The notes under the pieces: model-generated
What the model was told of the DNA's origin: nothing
The model's database searches: none
The model's input: only the letters and a program-made list of their open reading frames with translations
DNA from: Lacipirellula limnantheis
Lineage (GTDB): Bacteria; Planctomycetota; Planctomycetia; Pirellulales; Lacipirellulaceae
Length of the DNA stretch: 64,000 nt
Direction: 5' to 3'
Assembly: GCF_007746075.1 (NCBI RefSeq)
Contig: NZ_CP036339.1
Coordinates: 5,361,786 to 5,425,785 of the forward strand
In this document: in pieces, positions 36,165-44,659 of the stretch
Layout: each line of letters starts with the position of its first letter
How positions within the stretch are numbered: position 1 is the first letter of the stretch
Position numbers and translations under genes: made by a program

Positions 36165-37775
36165 TTACGGCCGCAGGATAAAGATCCAGTCCATCAGAGC
36201 CAGAATGGGAAGTAAGATCAGCAGGCTGTACCCCATGTAGCCGAAGAAACTCGGCATTTTCACGCCGGACTTCTCGGCGATGGCTTTCACCATGAAGTTC
36301 GGACCATTGCCGATGTAGGTCATTGCTCCCATCAGCACGGCGCCGAGACTGATGGCAACGAGCAACGGTTCGGGGACGCCGCCGGTCGGGCCGCCGGCGA
36401 GGTCAGGATCTTGGGCCGTCTGGAAGAAGACGAGGTAGGTCGGGGCATTGTCGAGGAAGGAAGACAACGTGCCGGTCGCCCAGAAGAACTTTCCGGGGCC
36501 CATATCGAAGCGTTCGACGAGGTAGGCCCCATTGGCTTTGAGGATTTGCAGCGCCGGTTGCATGCAGATGAAGATGCCGACGAAGAGGGCGGCCACTTCG
36601 ACGATCGCATCGTAGTTGAATCGGTTAGCCAGGCGCGGTTGACGAGGTCCGCAGGCGAGCGACAGTGCGACGAGCCCTAATTGCACCGCCTCGCGAAAGT
36701 ACATCCAAGGATGCCACGACGCGCCGGGGAACGCCTTGCTGGGATCGAGCGTCGCCACCGCGGCGACGATTCCCAGAAGGAGTAACCCATTAACGCCCAG
36801 GCCGCTGACCCGCAGTCGGCGGACTTGAGCAACGTCTCGCTCGATGTCGCGTACGGCCTCGCGCGGGTGATGATAGAACTGGTCCATCAACCAGTAGATG
36901 ACGATCAACGACCCGTTCACGAAGAGCCATTCGGGCCACAAGCGGAGCGTCCAGAGGAAGTCGACGCCCTGCAGATACCCCAGAAAGAGCGGCGGGTCGC
37001 CGATCGGCAGCAAGCAGCCGCCGCAGTTGCAGACGATGAAGATGAAGAAGACGACGGTATGGGCGACGCGCTTGCGTTCCTGGTTTGTTTCGAGGAGAGG
37101 ACGAACCAGCAACATCGCGGCGCCTGTCGTGCCAATCAAACTGGCCAGAACTCCGCCCGCCAGCATGTACATGGCATTGATGGTGGGAGTCGCTTCAAGA
37201 TCGCCGGTGATGCGGATGCCGCCCGCGATCGTGTAAAGGCTGAAGAGCAGCACGATGAAGGGGACGTACTCTTGCAAGAGCGCATTTCCAAGCACGGCTT
37301 GGAGATAATCGTGCTGGAAGAATCCAGCGTGCGCGTCAACGACGCGGTGGCCCGGCCAGTGGGCCTCGACGGGCGCTGCGTGGAGAAAGGCGTAGTACGC
37401 CAGCGTGATCGCGCCCAAGCCGGCGGCGACGATGAACCGATTGAGGTTCTTTTCCCACCAGTGCTCGGTCGCGTGCATCAGCGGAAAAACGGCGATGGCG
37501 CCGAGCAGCAAGACGAACGGCGCCACGGTCCACAGCGGCGGCGGAGCGATGTTGCCGTGCTCGTCAGCCGCATGCGTCGCAACGCCATCGGCGCCGACTC
37601 CGCGCTCCTCGACATGGTCTGTTTCTGCGACCGGCGCGTGCGCTTCGAGGGCCGCGGCGGTCCACCGTTGCGGGTAACCAGCCGCAAAGCTCAGCGCGTA
37701 GAGCGAAATGATCGCGACGATCGCCCACAGCGCCTTATTTCCGGCTGCAGGCAAGTCGGTGGTGGTCGTCGTCAT
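36165..37775 (-). CDS. Sodium:proton antiporter, NhaD / ArsB-like superfamily
   Basis: Choosing the ATG at 37775 gives a 536-residue membrane protein. A first helix (13-33) is followed by a hydrophilic His/Glu stretch and then about 11 more helices. FFIFIVCNCGGCLLPIGDPPLFLGYLQGVDF and TGTLSSFLDNAPTYLVFF match the paired transport motifs of the ion-transporter superfamily, including NhaD. IGNGPNFMVKAIAEKSG near the C-terminus is also characteristic. Likely Na+/H+ exchange at the inner membrane. No co-transcribed partner is seen. Confidence 0.87.
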   Translation of the reverse strand: MTTTTTDLPAAGNKALWAIVAIISLYALSFAAGYPQRWTAAALEAHAPVAETDHVEERGVGADGVATHAADEHGNIAPPPLWTVAPFVLLLGAIAVFPLMHATEHWWEKNLNRFIVAAGLGAITLAYYAFLHAAPVEAHWPGHRVVDAHAGFFQHDYLQAVLGNALLQEYVPFIVLLFSLYTIAGGIRITGDLEATPTINAMYMLAGGVLASLIGTTGAAMLLVRPLLETNQERKRVAHTVVFFIFIVCNCGGCLLPIGDPPLFLGYLQGVDFLWTLRLWPEWLFVNGSLIVIYWLMDQFYHHPREAVRDIERDVAQVRRLRVSGLGVNGLLLLGIVAAVATLDPSKAFPGASWHPWMYFREAVQLGLVALSLACGPRQPRLANRFNYDAIVEVAALFVGIFICMQPALQILKANGAYLVERFDMGPGKFFWATGTLSSFLDNAPTYLVFFQTAQDPDLAGGPTGGVPEPLLVAISLGAVLMGAMTYIGNGPNFMVKAIAEKSGVKMPSFFGYMGYSLLILLPILALMDWIFILRP

Positions 37776-38007
37776 GGAAATTCCAAGCCATTGCGTTCGC
37801 CGCCTCGCGAAGTAATTCGAGAGACCCAAAGATTAAGTGGTACGGCGCACTACGTCTACTGGGGCGAGCAACGGCAACGCCGGTTCGTTGGACAACCGAC
37901 TCCCTCCGATCGGGGCGAAAATGCGGTACACTGCTGACGTTCCACGGCAGTAGCGAAGACTCATCGGCCGCCGTGGTAATCGCTCCAGATGGCCCTCGCT
38001 CCACACG

Positions 38008-38550
38008 ATGCTCGAAGTCTGGCTACAACCGAATCGCCGTGCACTATGGAGCACGCTACTGACGTTCGCAGCGATTGGCGCGCTCGCAACAGTCGGGGCG
38101 TGGTGGTTCGAATCGTTGATGGTGCGGATCGTTCTCGGCGCCGCGGCCCTGCTGGCCGCGCTGATGGTTGGAGCGTCAACGGTAGAATTGCGGCGGCCGC
38201 GGATCGCCTTTCAGGATGGCCAGGTGCTGTTCAATTTGCGCGGCAGCGCGCCGGCGGCGGTGCCCGCCGAGGTGGTGGAGGCGTTTTTCCTGGGACAAGG
38301 TCCGGCCCACTTGCCGACGATCCGCACGATGGTCCCCGAGTGCGTCAACTTGGTGGCGCGGCTGTCGGAGAAGGCGCCGGAGTGGGCGAAGGTCGACGTC
38401 AAACCCGCGCTCGGCGCATGGTGCGAAGGCTACGTGACCATTCGCGGCACATGGTGCGAACCGCTAACCAACGAGGTGATTCGTCGGCTCAATCGCCGCT
38501 TGCGCGAGATTCGTGAAGCGGCCGCGGCCGCCGGCGAGGAAGCGCCGTGA
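38008..38550 (+). CDS. Conserved two-helix membrane protein
   Basis: This 180-residue protein starts at an ATG at 38008. Two closely spaced hydrophobic helices (about 13-32 and 38-55) are followed by a soluble C-terminal domain with RIAFQDGQVLFNLRG and GYVTIRGTWCEPLTNEVIRRLNRRLREI. I do not recognise a named domain. It overlaps the mfnB-like gene by 4 bases (GTGA), so the two are co-translated. A function connected with C1 metabolism cannot be claimed from this alone. Confidence 0.8.
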   Translation: MLEVWLQPNRRALWSTLLTFAAIGALATVGAWWFESLMVRIVLGAAALLAALMVGASTVELRRPRIAFQDGQVLFNLRGSAPAAVPAEVVEAFFLGQGPAHLPTIRTMVPECVNLVARLSEKAPEWAKVDVKPALGAWCEGYVTIRGTWCEPLTNEVIRRLNRRLREIREAAAAAGEEAP

Positions 38551-39335
38551 CGAAGCTGCTCGTGAGCGTACGGAGCGCCGCCGAAGCGGAGGCGGCGATT
38601 CGCGGCGGCGCCGATTGGATTGATTTGAAAGAGCCCGATCGGGGGCCGCTTGGCGCCGTGAGCTGCGAAGTCGCGCGCGCGATCGTCGCTGAAGTGCAAG
38701 ATCGCGCCCCGATTTCGGCCGCAGCCGGCGAGTTGTGCGATTGGCCCGCCTCCGATGCGCGCGACCTGCTCGCAGTCCCTGGCATCAGTCAGCTGAAGCT
38801 CGGCTTGTCAGGATTTGGCGGCAGAAGCTGGCATGGTGGGTGGTTGTCTGCGCGGCGAGAAATTCACGCGGCGGGAAAGGATCTCGTTGCGGTCATCTAC
38901 GCTGACGCCGCGGCCGCCAAGTCCCCTGCCCCGCTTGAGATCGCAGCGCTGGCCGGAGCGACGGGAAGCCGGTGGTTACTCATCGATACGTTTGATAAGC
39001 GGGGTGGAAACCTATTCGATCATCAATCTGCGCTTGAGTTGAACGAGCTCTTTCATTTCGCCCGCGGGCACGGCGTCACGACGGCGGCCGCTGGGCGCTT
39101 AACGGCTGCTGCGATTGCCACTTTGCCGCTGAATGTCGTCGACGTGGTGGCGGTACGGAGTGCGGCGTGCGGGGGAGATCGCAGGGGCCTCGTTTCAGCT
39201 GAGAGCGTCGCGACGCTGCGGCGATTGGTCCGCAACTTGGCAGCCGTATCGCAGGCGTCCGCCGACGACGACCCGCGGCGGGCTGACTCTCTTGGCGATT
39301 CTCGGCGTTTTCGGGAAGCGAGCCAATTTCCTTGA
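38547..39335 (+). CDS. mfnB: (5-formylfuran-3-yl)methyl phosphate synthase (MfnB family)
   Basis: This 262-residue TIM-barrel protein is read from a GTG. LLVSVRSAAEAEAAIRGGADWIDLKEPDRGPLG is the diagnostic N-terminus, with K28 as the expected Schiff-base lysine. LKLGLSG, VAVIYADAAAA and WLLIDTFDKRGGNLFDH are the later barrel strands. In archaea the enzyme condenses two glyceraldehyde-3-phosphates to the furan precursor of methanofuran. Planctomycetes carry a methanopterin/methanofuran-linked C1 pathway, so the gene fits the lineage. The C-terminal 25 residues are extra. Confidence 0.9.
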   Translation: MTKLLVSVRSAAEAEAAIRGGADWIDLKEPDRGPLGAVSCEVARAIVAEVQDRAPISAAAGELCDWPASDARDLLAVPGISQLKLGLSGFGGRSWHGGWLSARREIHAAGKDLVAVIYADAAAAKSPAPLEIAALAGATGSRWLLIDTFDKRGGNLFDHQSALELNELFHFARGHGVTTAAAGRLTAAAIATLPLNVVDVVAVRSAACGGDRRGLVSAESVATLRRLVRNLAAVSQASADDDPRRADSLGDSRRFREASQFP

Positions 39336-39438
39336 CACCTCGCGCGGTTCCGCCATATTGACGGGCTGACGTCCCGGAGGGCGTCTGCGACCATCCGTCG
39401 TGGATCTCATCTGGATTTTTTGTGGGGGAGATCAAGAC

Positions 39439-39639
39439 GTGCCAAAGTCGGTGTTGGAAGCGATCAAGCAAGGGGAATGGGATTTCGAACCGGAATCGAT
39501 CGAAGAGCGTCGGTTCGACGCCACGCGGGCCATGCCCGGGACCGATGAAAAGCTGGAAGTCCTGGCCGCCCGCGTCCGAGCGGGCCTGCCGCTGTGGCAT
39601 GGCCATGACCGGACAGATCTCGACGACCTCGAAGCCTAG
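39439..39639 (+). CDS. Small conserved hypothetical protein
   Basis: This is a 66-residue protein from a GTG at 39439 with a GGGGGAG ribosome site 8-15 bases upstream. The sequence, MPKSVLEAIKQGEWDFEPE to LEVLAARVRAGLPLWHG, is acidic and soluble. Its composition is protein-like and I recall similar short proteins in Pirellulales. The role is unknown. Confidence 0.75.
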   Translation: MPKSVLEAIKQGEWDFEPESIEERRFDATRAMPGTDEKLEVLAARVRAGLPLWHGHDRTDLDDLEA

Positions 39640-39822
39640 CGTCGAGGCGACGGTCGCCCATGAGGAGCGTGCGGGAGTTTGGATTCCGTGTTCGCGTCGA
39701 GCGCGGCCTAACCTATCGGGGCCGCGCGGCGTAAGATTCCCTGTGCCTGAGTCCGGATTTGGTTTCGAAGTCGCTCCCTGGGCCTCACTTCGAGGGCCGG
39801 GGATTAATGCAGGAGCGCTCGC

Positions 39823-40128
39823 GTGCCGAAGTTTCACCTGGAAGTTCCCCACACGTTCACCGCCGACGAGGCGAAGTCGCGGTTGGAACGGTTCATCGAC
39901 TCCCTTCAGGCGCAGTACGGCGACAAGGTGAGCGAATTGGAACAAGCGTGGAACGGAAACAAACTCACCTTCGGCTTCAAGACGTTTGGGATCAAGATCG
40001 CCGGCGCGATCGAAGCCCTCGATCAAAAGCTTGCCGTGACGGGAGAGATCCCATTCACCGCCATGATTTTCAAGGGGAAGATCGAAAGCGAAGTGAAAGA
40101 AAAGCTCGCGCGATTGATGAGGGCGTAG
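39823..40128 (+). CDS. Polyhydroxyalkanoic acid system family protein
   Basis: This 101-residue protein starts at a GTG. It covers the whole of the small domain named for polyhydroxyalkanoate system proteins: FHLEVPHTFTADEAKSRLERF, NKLTFGFKTFGIKIAG, and VTGEIPFTAMIFKGKIESEVKEKL. The family is an alpha/beta fold with no known catalytic residues, sometimes near PHA genes. No PHA synthase is present here, so the name should not be read as function. Confidence 0.88.
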   Translation: MPKFHLEVPHTFTADEAKSRLERFIDSLQAQYGDKVSELEQAWNGNKLTFGFKTFGIKIAGAIEALDQKLAVTGEIPFTAMIFKGKIESEVKEKLARLMRA

Positions 40129-40158
40129 GTCGACCCGCTTCCTTCGCCAGGTGAGTGC

Positions 40159-41310
40159 TCAGCGCTTGCGGATGAGGACGCGGGATTGCTGACGCTCGCA
40201 CGTCAGACCGGCCGGCTCAAGCAGGGCTTCGAGCAATCCATCGAGGTCGGCCTTCGCAACCTTGCACGAGACGAGCACATTGCGGTCGGCGGCGGTGGCG
40301 GGAATCGCGGCGTCCCACTCCAGTTGCAGATCGAGTTGCGTCGCCAGTTGATTCAGCACCGCAGTAAGCGGCTTGTTTTCGATCGTTAGCGTGAAGCGAC
40401 GGTCCTCGAGCTCGCTGCCCGCCACGTTGGCCGCGCCCGATCTTAGCGCTGCGGCGGCCGCGGCCACGGCGCCCGTGGACCGACCCGACAATGCAGCGCG
40501 TAGACGCTGGTGATCTTCAACGCGAGCGACGATGGTGGGCCGGCTTCCGTCGCCGGACGACGTTGCCTCCGGCAACGCGGCGACCGCGGCGTCGAACGCC
40601 GCCGACTGAGAACTCGGCACTCGATATTCTTGTGCGATCGCCACCGGCCGATCGATCGGCTTGATTTCCAATATCTCGCCATCGTTCGACGGCTCACAGG
40701 CGAGGTCGAAGCCGGCGAGGAGGAGAACGGCACAGTCAAGCGGCGCCATGGCAGGCAGTTTTCGGGCCGGCCACAGATCATGCGGCACAAGCTGTTCACC
40801 GCGGATATTCGCATGCGCCGCGGACGCGAGTTGCCTGAGAAGTTCCCGCGGCTCGCTCAGGCGATCGCACGTCCACGGTTGCGGTTTCAACCAGCGAGCC
40901 CGCACGGTCGCCGGCGCGCCGGAGAGAGGCTGCCGCGCCAGGGCAGCAAGCGTGGCGAGTTCCACGCACGTCTGCGGCGGACCGAAATAGATCACCCCTA
41001 CAAATGGAACGGCGGCGGCGCCGAGCTGCTCGCCCAGCGACGCGAAAACTTCCGCAGTCGGCCGATCGACCGCCGTCAGGGTGATTAGCGCTCCGGGATC
41101 AATTCGCCGGTCGCACCAGATCGCCAGCGACTGCGCGTCTCCAAGTCGCTGGAGCGCCGTGTGCAGCGGCACTTGCTGCCAGGTGATCGAGATTGGCTTC
41201 GCTAACTGCTGCAGCGATTGTGATTCAGCGCCTAGCGCTCCGTGGGCGACAAGAAGTCCCGCGACGAACAACCAGTACGAGAGCGCTCGCGGCAATCGCC
41301 GTGACGCCAT
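40159..41310 (-). CDS. Secreted protein with two secretin/STN-like domains
   Basis: The ATG at 41310 gives 383 residues with a clear signal peptide (MASRRLPRALSYWLFVAGLL to GALGAE). Residues about 35-95 (ITWQQVPLHTALQRLGDAQSLAIWCDRRIDPGALITL) and about 310-380 (LTIENKPLTAVLNQLATQLDLQLEWDAAI to LDGLLEALLEPAGLTCERQ) each look like STN domains, the short N-terminal fold of secretins and TonB receptors. No secretin barrel follows. A structural or peptidoglycan-proximal role is possible. No assignment beyond this. Confidence 0.78.
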   Translation of the reverse strand: MASRRLPRALSYWLFVAGLLVAHGALGAESQSLQQLAKPISITWQQVPLHTALQRLGDAQSLAIWCDRRIDPGALITLTAVDRPTAEVFASLGEQLGAAAVPFVGVIYFGPPQTCVELATLAALARQPLSGAPATVRARWLKPQPWTCDRLSEPRELLRQLASAAHANIRGEQLVPHDLWPARKLPAMAPLDCAVLLLAGFDLACEPSNDGEILEIKPIDRPVAIAQEYRVPSSQSAAFDAAVAALPEATSSGDGSRPTIVARVEDHQRLRAALSGRSTGAVAAAAAALRSGAANVAGSELEDRRFTLTIENKPLTAVLNQLATQLDLQLEWDAAIPATAADRNVLVSCKVAKADLDGLLEALLEPAGLTCERQQSRVLIRKR

Positions 41311-41511
41311 TCGCAGATTGTTGCAACGTTGACCCATCATTTGATTGCGGGGAAGAGCGAATCTGCCGCCGCGGTAATTGCTAAACGCTTCGCGTCAATA
41401 GAGAGCCAGAGGGCATTTGCCCCTTTTTTACATTCTCGTTGAGCAATCTGGGATTGCAATTACACTGGCCATATCGACCTCGCTTGATCGCTCGCCGGTT
41501 CGCCGCGACCA

Positions 41512-42219
41512 ATGGATGAGGACGACCAATCTCCTCGGTTTGCAGCGGAATTTGCCGTGAGTGACGATTTTCGCCAGGGTCCGTTGCTGGTCGATTTCTT
41601 CGAGCAATACCTCGACGACCACGATATTGCGCAGTTCCTGCGATTGACCTCAGAACGCTACTTCATCGGCACGCTCGAACGCCTCGCCCTGAACGGCGAG
41701 CGGATGTCGCGTCGCGGGGCGGTGCTGGCACTGGGCCGGCTGAGCGACTACCAGTCGAATTCCGTCCTGGGCCGAGCGCTAGTCGATTTGGACCGCGGGG
41801 TCCGGACGCTGGCGGAGAATGCGATTGGGCTGGTGTGGAATCGCGTCGGATTGACGATTCATCAGCGGCGATTGAGCGCGGTTGGCGAGCAACTTGACGA
41901 CGGCGACTACGACCGCGCTTCGACGCTGGCAGGAAAGATTATCCAGGACGCTCCCTGGATCGCCCAAAGCTGGTTCCAGCGCGGAAAGGCGTACTTTCAC
42001 CTCGGCCAGTACGATGCGGCGACTCGCGACTGCCATCAGGCGCTCGAGATCAACCCGTACCATTTTCAGGCGGCCGCCGTCATGGGCGAAGCGTACGAGA
42101 TGCAGCACAATCTCGTGGCGGCGCTAGAATCATTCCGCCGCGCACTGCGACTCAATCCGAATATGGAAGAGGTGCGGGCGCGGGTGATTCAATTGCAGCG
42201 AGCGCTCAAGAACCAATAA
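41512..42219 (+). CDS. HEAT/TPR-repeat protein
   Basis: This 235-residue cytoplasmic protein starts at the ATG at 41512 (MDEDDQSPRF). The first half resembles HEAT-type helices (SRRGAVLALGRLSDYQSNSVLGRALVD, then VRTLAENAIGLVWN). The second half contains about two and a half tetratricopeptide repeats (WFQRGKAYFHLGQYDAATRDCHQALEINP and AAVMGEAYEMQHNLVAALESFRRALRLNP). It probably scaffolds protein contacts; partner unknown. Confidence 0.85.
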   Translation: MDEDDQSPRFAAEFAVSDDFRQGPLLVDFFEQYLDDHDIAQFLRLTSERYFIGTLERLALNGERMSRRGAVLALGRLSDYQSNSVLGRALVDLDRGVRTLAENAIGLVWNRVGLTIHQRRLSAVGEQLDDGDYDRASTLAGKIIQDAPWIAQSWFQRGKAYFHLGQYDAATRDCHQALEINPYHFQAAAVMGEAYEMQHNLVAALESFRRALRLNPNMEEVRARVIQLQRALKNQ

Positions 42220-42333
42220 GCGTCGCGGCAGACTCTCTGTCACCGGGGAACTCGCATTGCGCTTCGTCTACGGCGGAGCCGGTGGCCTTGGTGCGGCGCT
42301 CGTGGAAGAGGCAAACGCAGGGAGCCAACTCTG

Positions 42334-43521
42334 CTAGCGGCGGACGACGCCATCGGTCGGGTTCAATTGGCTCATCGCCTGGCGGACGCCGGCAGCATAA
42401 GTTTGCGGCGAGGCCTTGAACTTTTCCATCGTCTCCTTCGACGAGAAGAGGTAAAACTCTTCGCCGTATTTGAAGCCGAAAGATCGCGACCCGTCTTGGG
42501 AAATCTGACTATCCAGCAGAAGCACCGGATCTTTGCCGGCGAACACTGGACTGTATGAGTCGGGCGCCGCGAGGAACTGCTCACGTTGTTGCGGGCCCGT
42601 GAAGAGGTACGTGCGGCCGCGGTGCACGGCGCCGAACTGAGGATTGCCGTAGGCCCACTTGTTGAGCGTTTTGAGCGTGACCGGGCAGCAGCCGTCAAAG
42701 CATAGCGGCGGGGAGCCGGCCGGCAAATCGGCTTGTTCTGGCTTCTTTATCGTTGGGGCGTGGACGGCGGATTGCTGGACGGCGGCGCCTTGCTGAACCT
42801 GCGCCGTTGCTTGTTGCGTAGCCGCCGGCGTCGAAGAAGCTTGCTGTGCTGAAACTGCAGCGATCCCGGTCGGCTGCGTCGCGGCCGCTGGCTGCGCCTC
42901 GGCGGCGTAGACGTTTTGAGCCTGACCGTGAACCTGGGGATTTGCCGCGGTTTGCATGTAGGGATTGCCCTGCGCTTGCGGCGTCGGCGTCACCGTCGCC
43001 TGTTGCGCGGCAGCGCCGGCCGGAATGGTTGAATTTCCGAGCCCAGCGTACGCGGCGTTCGTACCGACGGAATTCGGCGTGCGCGTCTGGCGGAAGTGAT
43101 GTGCGAGATTCTGCAACTGAGCCACATAAGGCTCGGGAGCGTTGGGAATTTCGGGGCTGGCAATCGGATTGCCGTCGGGCGTGACGATGACTTCCGTCGG
43201 CACGCGCTCAATGCGATAGCGGCCAGCCAAGGCCTTCGCCACGTCGGCGTCGACGCGGACGGGGACGTAATCGATTTCGAGCGCAGCGCCGACTTGCGGC
43301 TGACTGAAAACGGTTTGGTCCAGCGCCTTGCAGGGACCGCACGTGCGAGTGGTGAAATGGAGCAGCACCAACTTGTTCGACTGCGCGGCCTCGACCATCG
43401 CAGCGTCGACGTTCGTTCGCCAATTCACTCCCGTGATCGGCGCCTGCGCTTGAAGGAGTTGCGAGACCGAGGCGACGGCGAACAAGACGCCCGCGCGGAG
43501 CGCGACGAGTCGGCTTACCAT
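42334..43521 (-). CDS. Secreted thioredoxin-fold protein with C-terminal YHS-like repeats
   Basis: The ATG at 43521 gives 395 residues with a signal peptide (1-26). A thioredoxin domain spans about 32-140, with active-site C61-G-P-C64 (TTRTCGPCKALD) and cis-proline loop RVPTEVIV. A Gln/Ala/Thr-rich linker of about 130 residues follows. The C-terminal 120 residues contain CFDGCCPVTL and two YHS-like units (RGRTYLFTGPQQREQFLAAPDSYSP and YGEEFYLFSSKETMEKFKASPQTYA). YHS domains are often linked to metals, so a periplasmic thiol/metal role is plausible, not shown. Confidence 0.85.
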   Translation of the reverse strand: MVSRLVALRAGVLFAVASVSQLLQAQAPITGVNWRTNVDAAMVEAAQSNKLVLLHFTTRTCGPCKALDQTVFSQPQVGAALEIDYVPVRVDADVAKALAGRYRIERVPTEVIVTPDGNPIASPEIPNAPEPYVAQLQNLAHHFRQTRTPNSVGTNAAYAGLGNSTIPAGAAAQQATVTPTPQAQGNPYMQTAANPQVHGQAQNVYAAEAQPAAATQPTGIAAVSAQQASSTPAATQQATAQVQQGAAVQQSAVHAPTIKKPEQADLPAGSPPLCFDGCCPVTLKTLNKWAYGNPQFGAVHRGRTYLFTGPQQREQFLAAPDSYSPVFAGKDPVLLLDSQISQDGSRSFGFKYGEEFYLFSSKETMEKFKASPQTYAAGVRQAMSQLNPTDGVVRR

Positions 43522-44659
43522 TTCGGATCCATCCGCTGCAATGTGGTGGCGAAGAGCGATGAGTGAACGCATCCCTGGGCTTGGTTCGGCCGAGGTTTTC
43601 GCTCGTTCTTTGTATCGGCGCGGCGGCGACGAGATCTTTGGTAATCTTTATCGAGGGGGCGGACGTTGCCGGTCATCCTGGAGAAAAGACGAATGCGCCG
43701 ACCCTCGTGGGCCACGCTTCACCACCAATCTCAACTGCTTTCATATCAACAACTTACAACCACCGCTCCAATGAGCCGAGGCGGCGGCTATGTGACTTGG
43801 ACCAATTGGCGTGAGTGGGCGGACTGGCAGGACAGGCGTCCGGACGGAATGCCGTCGGGAGAACTCTCCCGAAGACCCTAAGCCAGCTTGACAAAGGGGT
43901 TAGCGTGGCTAATATTAGCGCGTAGTTCAGAACCCTGCCGGCTAGTTTGCTGCAGGCTCTTGAAGCCAATTTTGGCTCCCCCGCGTAGCGCCGGCTTGTT
44001 AGGCGTGATGGGGTTTGGGGACGGGTCGTTGTTCTCGTGGGCGCGTGGTTTGACGCCCCGTCGGTTCAATGACCGTTGAGAGGCTCCCGCGAGCGATTGT
44101 GAATCGTCGCACGCAGGTTCGGTCCCTTAGCCAAGTTTGGCATGCGTATTCCTTCGCACAGTTCGTTACGGCGAGCAGACTTCGCATTGAGGCGTTCTGC
44201 GGCGGCAAGAGATCATCGCCGTCACGAGGTGCAGTTGTTTGGCGGGCGTTTCGTCGAGCGAGCAGCGGAAGACATTCGCTGCGACTTTGAGCAGAACGCC
44301 ATTGATCTGTGGAGTCGATAGTCGACGGCGACAGTAGCGCCGCTGGCCGACAGAGACTTGTTCCCGGTGAAGGGAACAAGGGTCGTCGAAGGTTTCTCTG
44401 GCGGCTGTGTTGGGGTGCCGTTTGCGTGCCCCAAGGCTGCTGGTCGGCTCCTCGGTCGGTCGACTCGATTCGGTATCGCGAGCACGGGGAGAGGTGCAGA
44501 AGCGGTTCAAGACGTATCGTCGTGGGCTCTCCACGCATTAGCAGCTCTTTCGTCGCGCAGGGTGCGTTTTTCGAAGGGGCATCATTGGCCACGCCAAGTG
44601 GCATTAGGCGCCGCCCGGGCAACGGGCATTTCTGATCAGGATTTAGGATTTTCTCGCGC
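43522..44659. other. Long gene-free interval upstream of rho
   Basis: There are 1138 bases in which no reading frame looks like a real protein. A clean hairpin at 44357-44380 (CTTGTTCCC paired with GGGAACAAG, 6-nt loop) lies 280 bases before the rho start. A long 5' leader fits autoregulation of rho as known in other bacteria, but the transcription start is not visible. Confidence 0.6.

Noticed and set aside
39400..39438. Longer start for the small protein at 39439-39639.
   Set aside because: The extra 13 residues (MDLIWIFCGGDQD) begin at a GTG without a ribosome site and encode the Shine-Dalgarno itself; the inner GTG is better placed.
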